The translations under genes were made by a program, and so were the position numbers. A DNA stretch of 64,000 bases from UBA1672 sp963977495 (GTDB lineage Bacteria > Pseudomonadota > Alphaproteobacteria > Micavibrionales > Micavibrionaceae). The DNA lies in the NCBI GenBank assembly GCA_963977495.1, contig CAXBOT010000003.1, positions 1-64,000 on the forward strand, in the 5' to 3' direction. The notes under the pieces were generated by a model that was not told the origin of the DNA, searched no databases, and was given only the letters and a program-made list of their open reading frames with translations. Position 1 is the first letter of the stretch; the number at the start of each line of letters is the position of its first letter. Positions 42,956 through 51,175 of this stretch are shown here, one piece after another.

Positions 42956-43252
42956 CTATTCCTTGTTTTTTATTATTGCTTTGGTTAGACCCGCGCTAAT
43001 GGCTGGCAGAAGCTCTGCCATTGCAGGTGTTTCGTAGCCGAGGGCTTGCGCGAGAATGAAAGCCTCTTGCAGAGGAAAAGCCCCTCTGATTTGAGGGCTG
43101 ATCTGGCAGGCAATATCCCATGCCTGCCAACCATCTATCGTTTGCGGGGCGTTTTCTTCGAACGGGCAGTCTTTGCAGGTTTGGGGGCAGTTTTTGCAAT
43201 ATTCTGCGCCGTCGCCGAAGTGCCATTCAGTGCGGCGCTCAAGTCTTTTTTT
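42956..43252 (-). CDS. Tail chaperone frameshift extension (gpT part)
   Basis: This frame has no start of its own and is reached by -1 slippage in the upstream gene. From the slip at 43246-43252 it encodes 96 residues (RLERRTEWHFGDGAEY, then a CKNCPQTCKDCP cluster, QTIDGWQAWDIACQISPQIR, a helical end IIKNKE) and stops at 42956-42958. A run of 96 codons without a stop, with coding-like sequence, in front of the tape measure gene is the lambda G-T arrangement. The fusion product would be about 236 residues. The four cysteines in C-x2-C-x3-C-x2-C spacing could bind a metal. Confidence 0.8.
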   Translation of the reverse strand, partial: KKRLERRTEWHFGDGAEYCKNCPQTCKDCPFEENAPQTIDGWQAWDIACQISPQIRGAFPLQEAFILAQALGYETPAMAELLPAISAGLTKAIIKNKE

Positions 43253-43665
43253 TCAGCATCAATCAGCTCCCGCACGCCTGTATATTGTTGAGAGAATGTA
43301 GCGGCAATAGACCAAAACCCAGTCATAAGCTCATCAATTTTCTCAGGCGTTACAGGCGCAGGATCATTGCCGTCGGCTTCTAGAATGCCTTCCCAATCAA
43401 CAATGGCAGACCGCGCAAGACCACGTGCCAAATATTCTTCGGCAAGCGCTTCACGGATTTCAGGGTTTTCAACATCTGGTAAATTATCAAGCGATGCCCC
43501 GATTTCTTTTCGCTTGCGATATTCCTCACCAATATCAGTGAGGCGTTTATTCATAAAGGCTCGCGCCGCATAAAAGATGGGGCTTGTGCAGGGGCGCACC
43601 TTAACTTTGACCCCAAGCCCTAAATCTAGCCAATAACATTCTGTTTGAATATTGAGTTTTAACAT
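43135..43665 (-). CDS. Tail assembly chaperone (gpG-like)
   Basis: A 176-residue protein that begins with beta strands (LNIQTECYWLDLGLGVKVKV) and is otherwise helical, ending in a basic, disordered tail (KTARSKKTPRKR). It lies between the tail tube and tape measure genes, where lambda encodes gpG. It carries a slippery A AAA AAA heptamer at 43252-43246 (codons GAA AAA AAA), so a fraction of ribosomes should make the longer G-T fusion. Both forms are expected to coat the tape measure before tube assembly. Confidence 0.82.
   Translation of the reverse strand: MLKLNIQTECYWLDLGLGVKVKVRPCTSPIFYAARAFMNKRLTDIGEEYRKRKEIGASLDNLPDVENPEIREALAEEYLARGLARSAIVDWEGILEADGNDPAPVTPEKIDELMTGFWSIAATFSQQYTGVRELIDAEKKDLSAALNGTSATAQNIAKTAPKPAKTARSKKTPRKR
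43246..43252 (-). other. Programmed -1 ribosomal frameshift site
   Basis: Heptamer A AAA AAA in the zero frame (GAA AAA AAA GAC). Eight consecutive As on the mRNA permit both tRNAs to re-pair after a -1 slip. The new frame stays open to 42956. Confidence 0.75.
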
Positions 43666-44606
43666 TAATAGCTCTCCACATCGTTGATTAAGGTGATTGT
43701 GACCATGTTGCCCAGCAGAGCATCTTTTGCGCCTTGATAATCGTATGACGCTTCAATGCCCCCGGGGCCTGAAATGGATCGTTTTGGTTTTGGCAAGTAC
43801 ACTTCATGGCATTCAATAACCAACTGATGATCCGCATCAATCGTATAAGCCAATTCCAAATCAATGGGCGTGCCAGAACGCGCGGCATCCATCAGCGTTG
43901 TATCTGCATAACGAACGGAGATATTACCGCTTAACGCGGCAACGCCAGGGTCAACCCCATCTATCTTGCCGTCATTACGAATTGTTTCGATACGCTCCAG
44001 ATTGTTTGTGTAATTAAACGCAGCAGAACTCACATTCCCCAGCGATTGTCCGCCTTGTTTGACAGAGCCTTGAAATTGTGAAAATCGCGTATAATCGACT
44101 TCTTGAGGTGTGCCTGCGATTGTTGCCGTTTGCGCTGTTTCCCCCTGACCAATAAGTCCAATCGTTGCCTGCGCTTCACCTGATCGTGCAAAATTAAGCG
44201 CAAGAGAGTTGGCACGCACGCCAGCAAATAATGGGAAGTCAGGAATCTCAGGAAGACCAAGTTCGACGGCCAAGCTCGGCAGGCTAAGCCCGCCCGATTT
44301 AAACTCGTGACTATATGGCCCAGCGCCAGTTGTTGTCGGCGCACCAAAAACAGCTTTGAGCCAATGCCCCATATTGCGCAGATCAACTGGTACAACGATA
44401 TCACCATCAACATTAATGACATCTTGATATGGCTGGGTTGGATCGCGTCCAAGGCCCAAGATATTTGATTCAATAAGCCCTTGTGCAGAGTCCAAATCAC
44501 TGGACACAAACGGCACTAAATGAAAAGCCCCCGAGGCTGGGGGCGTTCCGTAAGTGGTTTCAAAACCAATAAGCATGCGGGCATTCCACCCATAAGCACG
44601 TGACAT
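43665..44606 (-). CDS. Major tail tube protein
   Basis: A 313-residue protein with the phage tail tube pattern: RMLIGFETTYGTPP at the start, IVVPVDLRNMGHWLKAVFG, and an end in YDYQGAKDALLGNMVTITLI. It forms the hexameric rings of the non-contractile tail. The place between tail terminator and tail chaperone matches lambda gpV. The gene overlaps its downstream partner by one base. Confidence 0.85.
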   Translation of the reverse strand: MSRAYGWNARMLIGFETTYGTPPASGAFHLVPFVSSDLDSAQGLIESNILGLGRDPTQPYQDVINVDGDIVVPVDLRNMGHWLKAVFGAPTTTGAGPYSHEFKSGGLSLPSLAVELGLPEIPDFPLFAGVRANSLALNFARSGEAQATIGLIGQGETAQTATIAGTPQEVDYTRFSQFQGSVKQGGQSLGNVSSAAFNYTNNLERIETIRNDGKIDGVDPGVAALSGNISVRYADTTLMDAARSGTPIDLELAYTIDADHQLVIECHEVYLPKPKRSISGPGGIEASYDYQGAKDALLGNMVTITLINDVESY

Positions 44607-44618
44607 AGCATTTCTCCT

Positions 44619-45053
44619 TTATATTAGTGGGTTGGTTGTTGTGTATTCTAAATAAACAGGCACGACCGCCGCTTTAATGGTTGGTGCGCCCGAGGTTGTT
44701 TCGCTTAAAAATTCAGGCGATCCGATATGCAGGTAATCAACTGCGCCATTTAAATTCAGATTAAGCGCAAGCGTTTCGCCAATAGACCGCAGCAAACTGT
44801 CCAAGGCTTCATCTCGCACTGGTTGTTCTGCTTCTTGAACCAGCGCTTCAATCTCTGCTTGGTGCATGTAATGATACCGCGTGGGGGAGAGCGTTACTTC
44901 TGGCTCGCCGACATCACCATCACGCACGATAATCAAACCCGCGTCAGGTACTTTTGTGGGCAATGGAGCATTCCGCAAAACTTCCGCATCTGGCACATTA
45001 TCTTTCAGGCATAAAAAAAGGCCCGCTAAGGCCAATTCTCTTGTTGTTGTCAT
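44619..45053 (-). CDS. Tail terminator / minor tail protein (gpU-like)
   Basis: A 144-residue protein (TRELALAGLFLCLKDNVPDA, then SPTRYHYMHQAEIEALVQEA, ending in VVPVYLEYTTTNPLI). Length, final beta strand and location directly before the tail tube gene match tail terminators such as lambda gpU, which cap the tail and join it to the head. Assignment is mainly by synteny. Confidence 0.7.
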   Translation of the reverse strand: MTTTRELALAGLFLCLKDNVPDAEVLRNAPLPTKVPDAGLIIVRDGDVGEPEVTLSPTRYHYMHQAEIEALVQEAEQPVRDEALDSLLRSIGETLALNLNLNGAVDYLHIGSPEFLSETTSGAPTIKAAVVPVYLEYTTTNPLI

Positions 45054-45103
45054 GATTTTATTTCTTCTTTAATGTTTAGCTATAACCTTGTTTGGAGCTG
45101 AGC

Positions 45104-45337
45104 ATGAATATCGATTTTAAAACCTTAAATGATAACGAGTTAGCAGAAGCTTATATTTTTATAAGACAAGAACTTCGCGCTCGTAATATGAGTTTAAAGG
45201 AAAGTAAACTTAAAGATCGACTGACCAATAAATCTCATAATGTTCAATCTTCCATACAAACACTCTCTGCAAATAAAGCTCGACCAGTTAATCAACAAGC
45301 ACGGTCTATTACTTCAAAAGCAAAAAACACAGATTAA
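45104..45337 (+). CDS. Small protein in opposite orientation inside the late operon (moron candidate)
   Basis: A 77-residue protein on the strand opposite to the whole head-tail operon. The first half is helical and acidic (MNIDFKTLNDNELAEAYIFI); the rest is basic, Ser/Gln/Lys-rich and probably disordered. The ATG at 45104 has GGAG seven bases upstream; the longer TTG start would remove that site. A TATAAC box upstream (near 45082) is a possible own promoter. It slightly overlaps the end of the 45334-45987 gene. Single counter-oriented genes in late operons are often expressed from the prophage. Function is unknown. Confidence 0.6.
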   Translation: MNIDFKTLNDNELAEAYIFIRQELRARNMSLKESKLKDRLTNKSHNVQSSIQTLSANKARPVNQQARSITSKAKNTD

Positions 45338-45987
45338 TCTGGCCAGTTCTTTAAAATCAATCGAGGCAATTTATCGAACCAGCGTTTTGCTTCCGCATCA
45401 AACTTAATCAGTTTTGGCAACTTTACTTGAGGCACAAGCCAAAACATCACAACAGTTGAGAGCTTATTGCCTGTTTTCAAATTGCGCTTGCCAGCTTTTC
45501 TAAATCCTCGAAGCTCACCTGTTTTTCGCGCATAAGACGCCTGCACATTTTCTGCGACTAGCAAAGACGGTCCATTGCGCCTGTAAACAAAACGCAGTTT
45601 CCCAAAACGATGTTCAGGAAAATTACTCGGGTTGATCCGCTTACCACCCATACCACGCTTCGGCGCATTTGGCGTTGGGATCGCCAACCACCAGCCATCT
45701 TTTGATTTAATGACTGTGCCTTCATCAAAACCCGCCATGATCTTGCTGGCTTTGGTATAAACCAGACCCGCCGCCCGAATGGAATTTTGCCCACGCGGAT
45801 AAATGTCACCACGCCAGGTATTGGCCATACGCTGCCCTAAACCTGAGGAATGTACCTGCCTGCGCATAGCTAGTTTTAGGCCAGTTGTTGTCTCTTTGAT
45901 GCCCATAGTGACGGCTTTTTCTGCTGTCGCAAACTCAGCCTTCATATGTTTTCTAAGGTTACCCTCAATAGCTGCTTTAAGACGCAT
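45334..45987 (-). CDS. DUF6441-family minor tail protein (gpZ-like position)
   Basis: A 217-residue basic protein (MRLKAAIEGNLRKHMKAEFA, then LGQRMANTWRGDIYPRG, ending PRLILKNWPD) that matches DUF6441 of alphaproteobacterial phages. Its place between the head-tail connector and the tail terminator equals that of lambda gpZ or HK97 gp10-like proteins. It overlaps the upstream gene by 11 bp. Confidence 0.75.
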   Translation of the reverse strand: MRLKAAIEGNLRKHMKAEFATAEKAVTMGIKETTTGLKLAMRRQVHSSGLGQRMANTWRGDIYPRGQNSIRAAGLVYTKASKIMAGFDEGTVIKSKDGWWLAIPTPNAPKRGMGGKRINPSNFPEHRFGKLRFVYRRNGPSLLVAENVQASYARKTGELRGFRKAGKRNLKTGNKLSTVVMFWLVPQVKLPKLIKFDAEAKRWFDKLPRLILKNWPD

Positions 45988-46291
45988 ATGCTTCCATCCT
46001 TAAAATAATACCATGTTGATCAAGCATAGGCTCGCCTTGCACCGTATAGGTTTTCTCATCAATTTTGATTTGATAGATCGCCTTGCCAACCTTAATATCC
46101 AATGCTTTCACTTCAAACAAATCTGTTTCCGTATGAACATGCGTGTCCATGACATCGATGACTTTGTCAGGAAAACGATGAATAACCAATCCTTCGCCAA
46201 CCGTATTATCCTTAAAAGTGAAATGCGCCACTTGCCCAAATTTAGCAAACAGCGCATCCACAGCTTTTAGGGCATTAGCTTTGAACGTCAT
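45977..46291 (-). CDS. Head-tail connector (gpFII-like)
   Basis: A 104-residue beta-rich protein (TFKANALKAVDALFAKFGQV, then IYQIKIDEKTYTVQGEPMLD) of the size and strand pattern of lambda gpFII-type head-tail joining proteins. The longest frame starts further upstream within the preceding gene. The ATG at 46291 with AGGAT before it removes a non-homologous tail and leaves a 17-bp overlap. Assignment is by synteny and fold pattern. Confidence 0.65.
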   Translation of the reverse strand: MTFKANALKAVDALFAKFGQVAHFTFKDNTVGEGLVIHRFPDKVIDVMDTHVHTETDLFEVKALDIKVGKAIYQIKIDEKTYTVQGEPMLDQHGIILRMEAYAS

Positions 46292-46697
46292 CGCCACTAT
46301 CCTCATCAGTTTCATTGTCAGCATCCCCGGCGCCAGCATTCTGATCGGCTTCTTGTTCTTTCAAGAAAACCTCCCACGCGGCATCACGTTGCTGAGCAGA
46401 AATATTAGCGTCGAGCAATACTTCCAGTGCATCGACATTTGGCTTTCCACTTTTGCCGTAATCTTGAGATGGATCAAGGTCATGAATGACGTCAATAATA
46501 TCTTCCAAAGTTGGGACAGGCTTGGTTGGAGCAGAGGGTTTTGCTGGCGCGGTTTTCGCCTCAGTTGATACTTTGTCATTAGAAGCAAAACCACGCTTTA
46601 TAAGGCTTTTGGCTTCCTCTGTTTCAACATCCACAAACTTGCCAGGTAAGACTGATTTGCCATCTACATGCAATGTAATAAGAGCTTTAATTTTCAT
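46275..46697 (-). CDS. Acidic phage head accessory protein (gpFI-like position)
   Basis: A 140-residue protein: a short beta domain (MKIKALITLHVDGKSVLPGK) as in Mu-type FluMu N-terminal proteins, a Pro/Ala-rich linker, a helical segment (KPNVDALEVLLDANISAQQR) and a very acidic end (DADNETDEDSGDDVQS). Its place directly after the major capsid gene corresponds to lambda gpFI, a packaging accessory. Function is by position only. Confidence 0.6.
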   Translation of the reverse strand: MKIKALITLHVDGKSVLPGKFVDVETEEAKSLIKRGFASNDKVSTEAKTAPAKPSAPTKPVPTLEDIIDVIHDLDPSQDYGKSGKPNVDALEVLLDANISAQQRDAAWEVFLKEQEADQNAGAGDADNETDEDSGDDVQS

Positions 46698-46709
46698 GAT
46701 TAATCTCCC

Positions 46710-47750
46710 TTATCTTACTGTTGCACAAAATGATGCATTCGGGCGGTAAGGCACAATCAGCGGTGCAGATTGCAACAACAACCAGCGCACAGCAGGATCT
46801 TCTTCTAACCAAGATTTAGAGAAGTATCGTTGCGCACGATAACCAGCTTTTTCATCTTGAATAACACCGTAACAACGCGTGCCTTCCAACTGACGAGGCG
46901 AGCCAATAAGAACCGTGTAATCAGGCAGAAGTTTTTGCATCTGGTCGTTATCATCGACATAGCGATCATTATAAACCCAGAAATCAAGATCACCGATTGT
47001 ACCGACATAACGTGCCAGCTCGTTCCCCTGACCAAAAGCAATGGGACCAAGACTGATATTGGCGCTATCACGCAAACGTCGAATATCTAAAAGCTTCTCA
47101 ACTTTTGGATCAGTTTTGAAGACGCGCCATGCCAAGGTATCCATGATGACTGTGCGACCTGCCGCCCCAGATTTTTCCTGAATTTTGGCAACCCAATCTT
47201 CAAGATTATCAAGGGGACTGACATTGCTTTCACCCCAGCGCGAACTTCCAGCCAAAGCCACTGTTAATTCTGGATCGCGTCCAAAATCAACAACAACCGT
47301 TGGGTACTCTTCACCAGTCACTGTGATTTTACCTGTGCGCAAGGCTTCGGCGGCCATAACTTCTTCACGGCGCGTGAGGTTTTCAAGCTGCTTGTTGAGC
47401 GTACGGTTTAGATTGGCTTCCAAGCGTTGTCCCGCGCTAAGCGTTCCACCAATCTTTTCACCAATGGCACGCTTTAAAGGGCGTGATGGGTCAAAGCGGC
47501 GCTTATCTTTTGCGTAGGCAGGTCTGAAGCTCTTTGTACTAAAGCCTTCATCATCGACAACTTTACCAGCAACCAGCGGCGACACAAAAGGTGTCAGACG
47601 TGGTTTAGATTTATCGATATCGAAGTGAATTTCTTCGGACTCCTCGGTTTGAACTTGTCCAAAAAATGAATCGAGCAAGAATGATGCAGGGCGATCCAAA
47701 TGTTCGACCACTCGCGTGAGAATATGTGTATTAAAAATGTCGATAGACAT
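46710..47750 (-). CDS. Major capsid protein (gpE family)
   Basis: A 346-residue protein of the lambda gpE capsid family: FLLDSFFGQVQTEESEEIHF near the start, FVSPLVAGKVV, and IMDTLAWRVFKTDPKVEKLL in the middle. It forms the HK97-fold shell. The end RYFSKSWLEEDPAVRWLLLQ SAPLIVP is typical (shown in two parts). It follows the decoration protein gene by 14 bp with a good AGGAGGTAA site. Confidence 0.92.
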   Translation of the reverse strand: MSIDIFNTHILTRVVEHLDRPASFLLDSFFGQVQTEESEEIHFDIDKSKPRLTPFVSPLVAGKVVDDEGFSTKSFRPAYAKDKRRFDPSRPLKRAIGEKIGGTLSAGQRLEANLNRTLNKQLENLTRREEVMAAEALRTGKITVTGEEYPTVVVDFGRDPELTVALAGSSRWGESNVSPLDNLEDWVAKIQEKSGAAGRTVIMDTLAWRVFKTDPKVEKLLDIRRLRDSANISLGPIAFGQGNELARYVGTIGDLDFWVYNDRYVDDNDQMQKLLPDYTVLIGSPRQLEGTRCYGVIQDEKAGYRAQRYFSKSWLEEDPAVRWLLLQSAPLIVPYRPNASFCATVR

Positions 47751-47764
47751 GGCATTTACCTCCT

Positions 47765-48142
47765 TTAGGCTGATTGGTTTTTGGCTAAAAATATGCTTTT
47801 GGCGCGAAGCGGTATGCGGATACTATCCAGCGTATGTCCTGCGCCAAGCTCAAGAGCATGTTCATTGAACTCTCCTGAGAAATAGACAACGGCTTCAACA
47901 TCATTACTGCTGGCAAAGGCATCTTCTGCCAAAATAGCATCAGGCAATTCAGTGCCATCAGAGCTTGCCGAAGCACTTAAAGCGAACTTGCCACTTGCTG
48001 TGATCCGTCCAAGGACAGCGCCCTTGGTTAAGTCTGCGCCAGCGGCGATTGTTACAATACGCTCGATGCGGGGATATTCTCCCGCGACCAAGTTGCAAGG
48101 CTTGTAACTACCTTGATCTTTTAATCCTTCTGCATGTGTCAT
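47765..48142 (-). CDS. Head decoration protein (gpD family)
   Basis: A 125-residue protein with the lambda gpD pattern: IERIVTIAAGADLTKGAVLG, then EAVVYFSGEFNEHALELGAG. It forms trimers that stabilise the expanded capsid. It lies between the protease/scaffold gene and the capsid gene, as in lambda. Confidence 0.88.
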   Translation of the reverse strand: MTHAEGLKDQGSYKPCNLVAGEYPRIERIVTIAAGADLTKGAVLGRITASGKFALSASASSDGTELPDAILAEDAFASSNDVEAVVYFSGEFNEHALELGAGHTLDSIRIPLRAKSIFLAKNQSA

Positions 48143-48163
48143 GGTTGGTTTCTCCTTTTGGGT

Positions 48164-48514
48164 TTAAGTTGCGGAAGCGATGCGGCTGGCGACGGTTTCA
48201 ATGTCACCGGAACTCTCATCTGCATCGGGGGTGATTTCAGGATTAGGAACGCCCGCCATTACACGCTCAAACGAGGTGGTAGCCGTTGTTTCTTCTTTTG
48301 GCGCATTGGCAAGTAGATGATTTGCATCAACAGCGTTGATTTCCGTTGAGAGCGCTATTTCTTGAGCCAACTGCTCACGGCCTTCGGCATGCTCACAGCT
48401 CAAAATATCTTTCAAGCGCTCACGTTCTTTCTTTGCACTATTGCTTTGGATTGTCGCGAGCAGATCAGGGTGATCTTTACTGAACGATTCAAGCGTTAAG
48501 GTTTCTGTTGTCAT
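48164..48514 (-). CDS. Nested scaffold protein (Nu3-like), in-frame internal start
   Basis: An in-frame ATG at codon 296 of the protease gene is preceded by a full AAAAGGAG site at 9-base spacing. The product would be 116 residues, helical and charged (MTTETLTLESFSKDHPDLLA). Lambda makes its Nu3 scaffold from exactly such an internal start within gene C. A ribosome binding site this good inside a gene is unlikely by chance. Confidence 0.7.
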   Translation of the reverse strand: MTTETLTLESFSKDHPDLLATIQSNSAKKERERLKDILSCEHAEGREQLAQEIALSTEINAVDANHLLANAPKEETTATTSFERVMAGVPNPEITPDADESSGDIETVASRIASAT

Positions 48515-49399
48515 GGGTGATTTCTCCTTTTGAGGTTGATGGGTTTCGGATACTAAAAAGCCCTCGCTCGATTTATCGTCGGGAGGGCTTGTTTGGTCTT
48601 TTTGAGAAAGCTCAGCGATGAGCCTTTCCAAACTTCCTATGCGATCAGCAAGGCCAGCATTAACAGCCAGCCCTCCAATCATGACATCACCGCCGCCAAA
48701 ATTGGTCTGCACATCGGTGGCAGTAATATTTCTGTTACGTGCAACTGAGTTGATGAAGACATCGGCCATGCTATCAATGCGCGTTTGTAATCTGGCTTTG
48801 CCTTCATCAGTGGCTGGATCAAGACGCTTATGAGGACTTTGCGAGGATACGATCTCAACAGCTCCAGCAGATTCTTTATCTGATTTACCGCGATAAATAC
48901 CCACTACGCCGATAGACCCTAGCGCAGATGTTTCTGAGACGACGATTTCATCAGCAGCAGAGGCCACCCAATATGCACCAGATGCGGCATCACCTGATGC
49001 ATAAGCAATAATTGGTTTTGTGCCACGCGCATCAAATATCATGCTGGCAAGCTCGGCAACGCCGTTCACTTCGCCGCCGGGGGAGTCAATATTCAGTATG
49101 ATCGCTTTAATATGCGGATTTTCAAGCGAGGCTATAAAATCCTTGGCAATCAGCTCATAACTTGAAGCACCGCTAATCGAGGTAAAGATATTGGCATAGC
49201 GAAACAGTGGCCCAGTTACGGGAATAATAGCAACACCGTCGCGTTCAATGGCGTTATAGCTGTTTTGTAAATCGCGTCCTAATTTTGCTGCTACAGCTTC
49301 GGGGCTTTCATTCTCACGTGCGGCAACTTCCAAAATTGTGTGCAAAGCTGTTTCAGTGATGGCCCATGGGTCACCTGTTATCTTGTTCCAGATTCTCAT
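48164..49399 (-). CDS. S49-family head maturation protease (gpC-like)
   Basis: A 411-residue protein. Residues 55-260 are a signal-peptide-peptidase-A-like serine protease with IDSPGGEVNG and the nucleophile Ser140 in ASGAYWVAS; a lysine in the IYRGK region may be the base. The C-terminal third is a separate helical region that doubles as a scaffold (see the nested frame 48164-48514). It processes the portal and scaffold during prohead maturation. Its start overlaps the portal gene by 29 bp. Confidence 0.88.
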   Translation of the reverse strand: MRIWNKITGDPWAITETALHTILEVAARENESPEAVAAKLGRDLQNSYNAIERDGVAIIPVTGPLFRYANIFTSISGASSYELIAKDFIASLENPHIKAIILNIDSPGGEVNGVAELASMIFDARGTKPIIAYASGDAASGAYWVASAADEIVVSETSALGSIGVVGIYRGKSDKESAGAVEIVSSQSPHKRLDPATDEGKARLQTRIDSMADVFINSVARNRNITATDVQTNFGGGDVMIGGLAVNAGLADRIGSLERLIAELSQKDQTSPPDDKSSEGFLVSETHQPQKEKSPMTTETLTLESFSKDHPDLLATIQSNSAKKERERLKDILSCEHAEGREQLAQEIALSTEINAVDANHLLANAPKEETTATTSFERVMAGVPNPEITPDADESSGDIETVASRIASAT

Positions 49400-50921
49400 C
49401 GTTTTCCTCCTTTGGATTGTTGTCTAAAGTGTTCAAAATGCTGTTTGCATCATTAATGGTTAGGCCAAGCTCGGTGATTTTTGCTTTCTCACGTGCAAGC
49501 TGTTCGAGAACTTCCTCCCAGTCCAATCCTTGAGAAGCACATTCATCTTCCAGCGTTGAAAGCCCAATTTGCATGCGAAGATGCGCGGCTTTGGCTTCTT
49601 TAACGGGATCAACCCACCCGCGACCGGGGCCAATCCATTTGCACCGCGTCCATGCCGCTTTACGTTCATAAAAATCAGGGGCATCAATGCGGCCTTTGTT
49701 GATGGCTTCTTCAAGCCACAACTCATAAACAGGTCTTGCCCAATAGGTGGAAAGCCATTGCCGTTGAGCGTTGAAATAGCGCCATGCCTCTAACAGCGCG
49801 GCGCGTGCGCTTGAATAATTGGTTTTTGAAAAATCCTTCATCAATAATTCAAAAGGAATATTCAGCCCCGCACCAATATGACGCAGGATATTTTCAACAA
49901 ACTGGCCATATCCATTATTGGGACGGCTGGGTGTAAATGGCGCGACCTTATCACCGGGGAAGATCGGGATTATTGATCCACCTTGCAGTTTCACATCCCA
50001 TTCATTACGCGCGGCAATATAATCATCGGTCGAGCCACCAAACATTTCACCAATAGATTCACCATCCAGCGGTGTTTCAATAAAGGCTGCGATCATTGCA
50101 TTGACCACCGCCGCCTGAAGTTCTGAGCGTTCATAATGATCCAGCATTTTAAACATGGGCATGATACTGCTGAGCAGTGGTTTACCACGATGTTGGCCAG
50201 TGCGCTCTTTATCATGGATGTGCAGAACGCGTTTGCGACCAAAAGCTGTTCTGACAGGAATGCGTTGCCAATCTTGTTCACTCCCTCCACCAGCGCCCAG
50301 ATACGCATCACCGGGATGGTTTTTGCGAATATGATAAGCACGCGGTGCGCCGTAAGCGTCAATTTCAATCCCAGCTCTAAGCGTTTTGTTATCTTGCTTT
50401 CCAATGGGATTGCTTAAACGATCCGCTTCTACAAGCTGGATGGTGGTCGCAAAATCATTCCCGCGTCTATCCAGCCATAGCGGCAATGCCAGCGCTTCAC
50501 CGTTAATCAGGCTTGAGCGAAAAACGAGGCTTGTTAATCCAGCAAAGTTCAAGCTGTTTGCCGCATCACATGCCGTGCTTTCTGCCCATGCACGCCACTG
50601 AGATTCAACATCTCTTGCCCATTCATCTGCCCATGCTTTATCTTTTCCCAGCGCCTTATAATCTGGCGTTGCAGAAAGTCTTAAGCCTGTGCCAACGACG
50701 TTATCGCTGAGTGTTTGCATTGCCCCAGCCGCCACGCCGTGATTGCGCGTTAAATCACGCGAGCGCGATACAAGCGTTGGTAACTCACCCAGCAAATCGC
50801 TATCAGCAGATCCAAGTGGCGGTAACCAACTGGAAAGCTCCCGAGAGCGATGTGATGCCGCGCGGTGCGCAGTATCACTCGCCTTCAGGGGATTGCCCGA
50901 ACTATCTAATAATTGAACCAT
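49371..50921 (-). CDS. Phage portal protein (lambda gpB family)
   Basis: A 516-residue portal protein: SRDLTRNHGVAAGAMQTLSD near residue 55, VEADRLSNPIG, RIPVRTAFGRKRVLHIHDKE, and SSARAALLEAWRYFNAQRQW near residue 375 are typical of the lambda portal family. Twelve copies form the DNA entry vertex. It overlaps the protease gene downstream and follows the gpW-like gene by 12 bp. Confidence 0.92.
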   Translation of the reverse strand: MVQLLDSSGNPLKASDTAHRAASHRSRELSSWLPPLGSADSDLLGELPTLVSRSRDLTRNHGVAAGAMQTLSDNVVGTGLRLSATPDYKALGKDKAWADEWARDVESQWRAWAESTACDAANSLNFAGLTSLVFRSSLINGEALALPLWLDRRGNDFATTIQLVEADRLSNPIGKQDNKTLRAGIEIDAYGAPRAYHIRKNHPGDAYLGAGGGSEQDWQRIPVRTAFGRKRVLHIHDKERTGQHRGKPLLSSIMPMFKMLDHYERSELQAAVVNAMIAAFIETPLDGESIGEMFGGSTDDYIAARNEWDVKLQGGSIIPIFPGDKVAPFTPSRPNNGYGQFVENILRHIGAGLNIPFELLMKDFSKTNYSSARAALLEAWRYFNAQRQWLSTYWARPVYELWLEEAINKGRIDAPDFYERKAAWTRCKWIGPGRGWVDPVKEAKAAHLRMQIGLSTLEDECASQGLDWEEVLEQLAREKAKITELGLTINDANSILNTLDNNPKEENDENLEQDNR

Positions 50922-50933
50922 ATTTTATAACCC

Positions 50934-51164
50934 TTAAAAGCTGGTGCGAATAATGCCACGGCGTGATTTACCGCTTTTCTTGGCAATGTCCTGCTTCAGC
51001 TCATTGATGTAACGCTCAAGCCCGGCAATATTGGCTTGGCTGTATGTTGTTGCGCCGTAACCATGCAGGCTCACTGTTATTTCTTGCGTGCCGGTCAATA
51101 ATTTATGGCGAGCTTCTTTTGCCTGAAACAATCGTGCTTCAAGCTCTAGCAATGTTTCAGACAT
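50934..51164 (-). CDS. Head-tail joining protein gpW-like
   Basis: A 76-residue protein with two helices (LLELEARLFQAKEARHKLLT and IAGLERYINELKQDIAKKSG) around a small beta hairpin, and a basic C-terminus. This is the gpW pattern and the order terminase-W-portal of lambda. Confidence 0.85.
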   Translation of the reverse strand: MSETLLELEARLFQAKEARHKLLTGTQEITVSLHGYGATTYSQANIAGLERYINELKQDIAKKSGKSRRGIIRTSF

Positions 51165-51175
51165 GTTATATTTCC

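Noticed and set aside
42996..43226. A 76-residue minus-strand frame in the tail chaperone region
   Set aside because: Very Arg-rich and unlike a protein. The -1 frame reached by slippage gives a better product over the same DNA.
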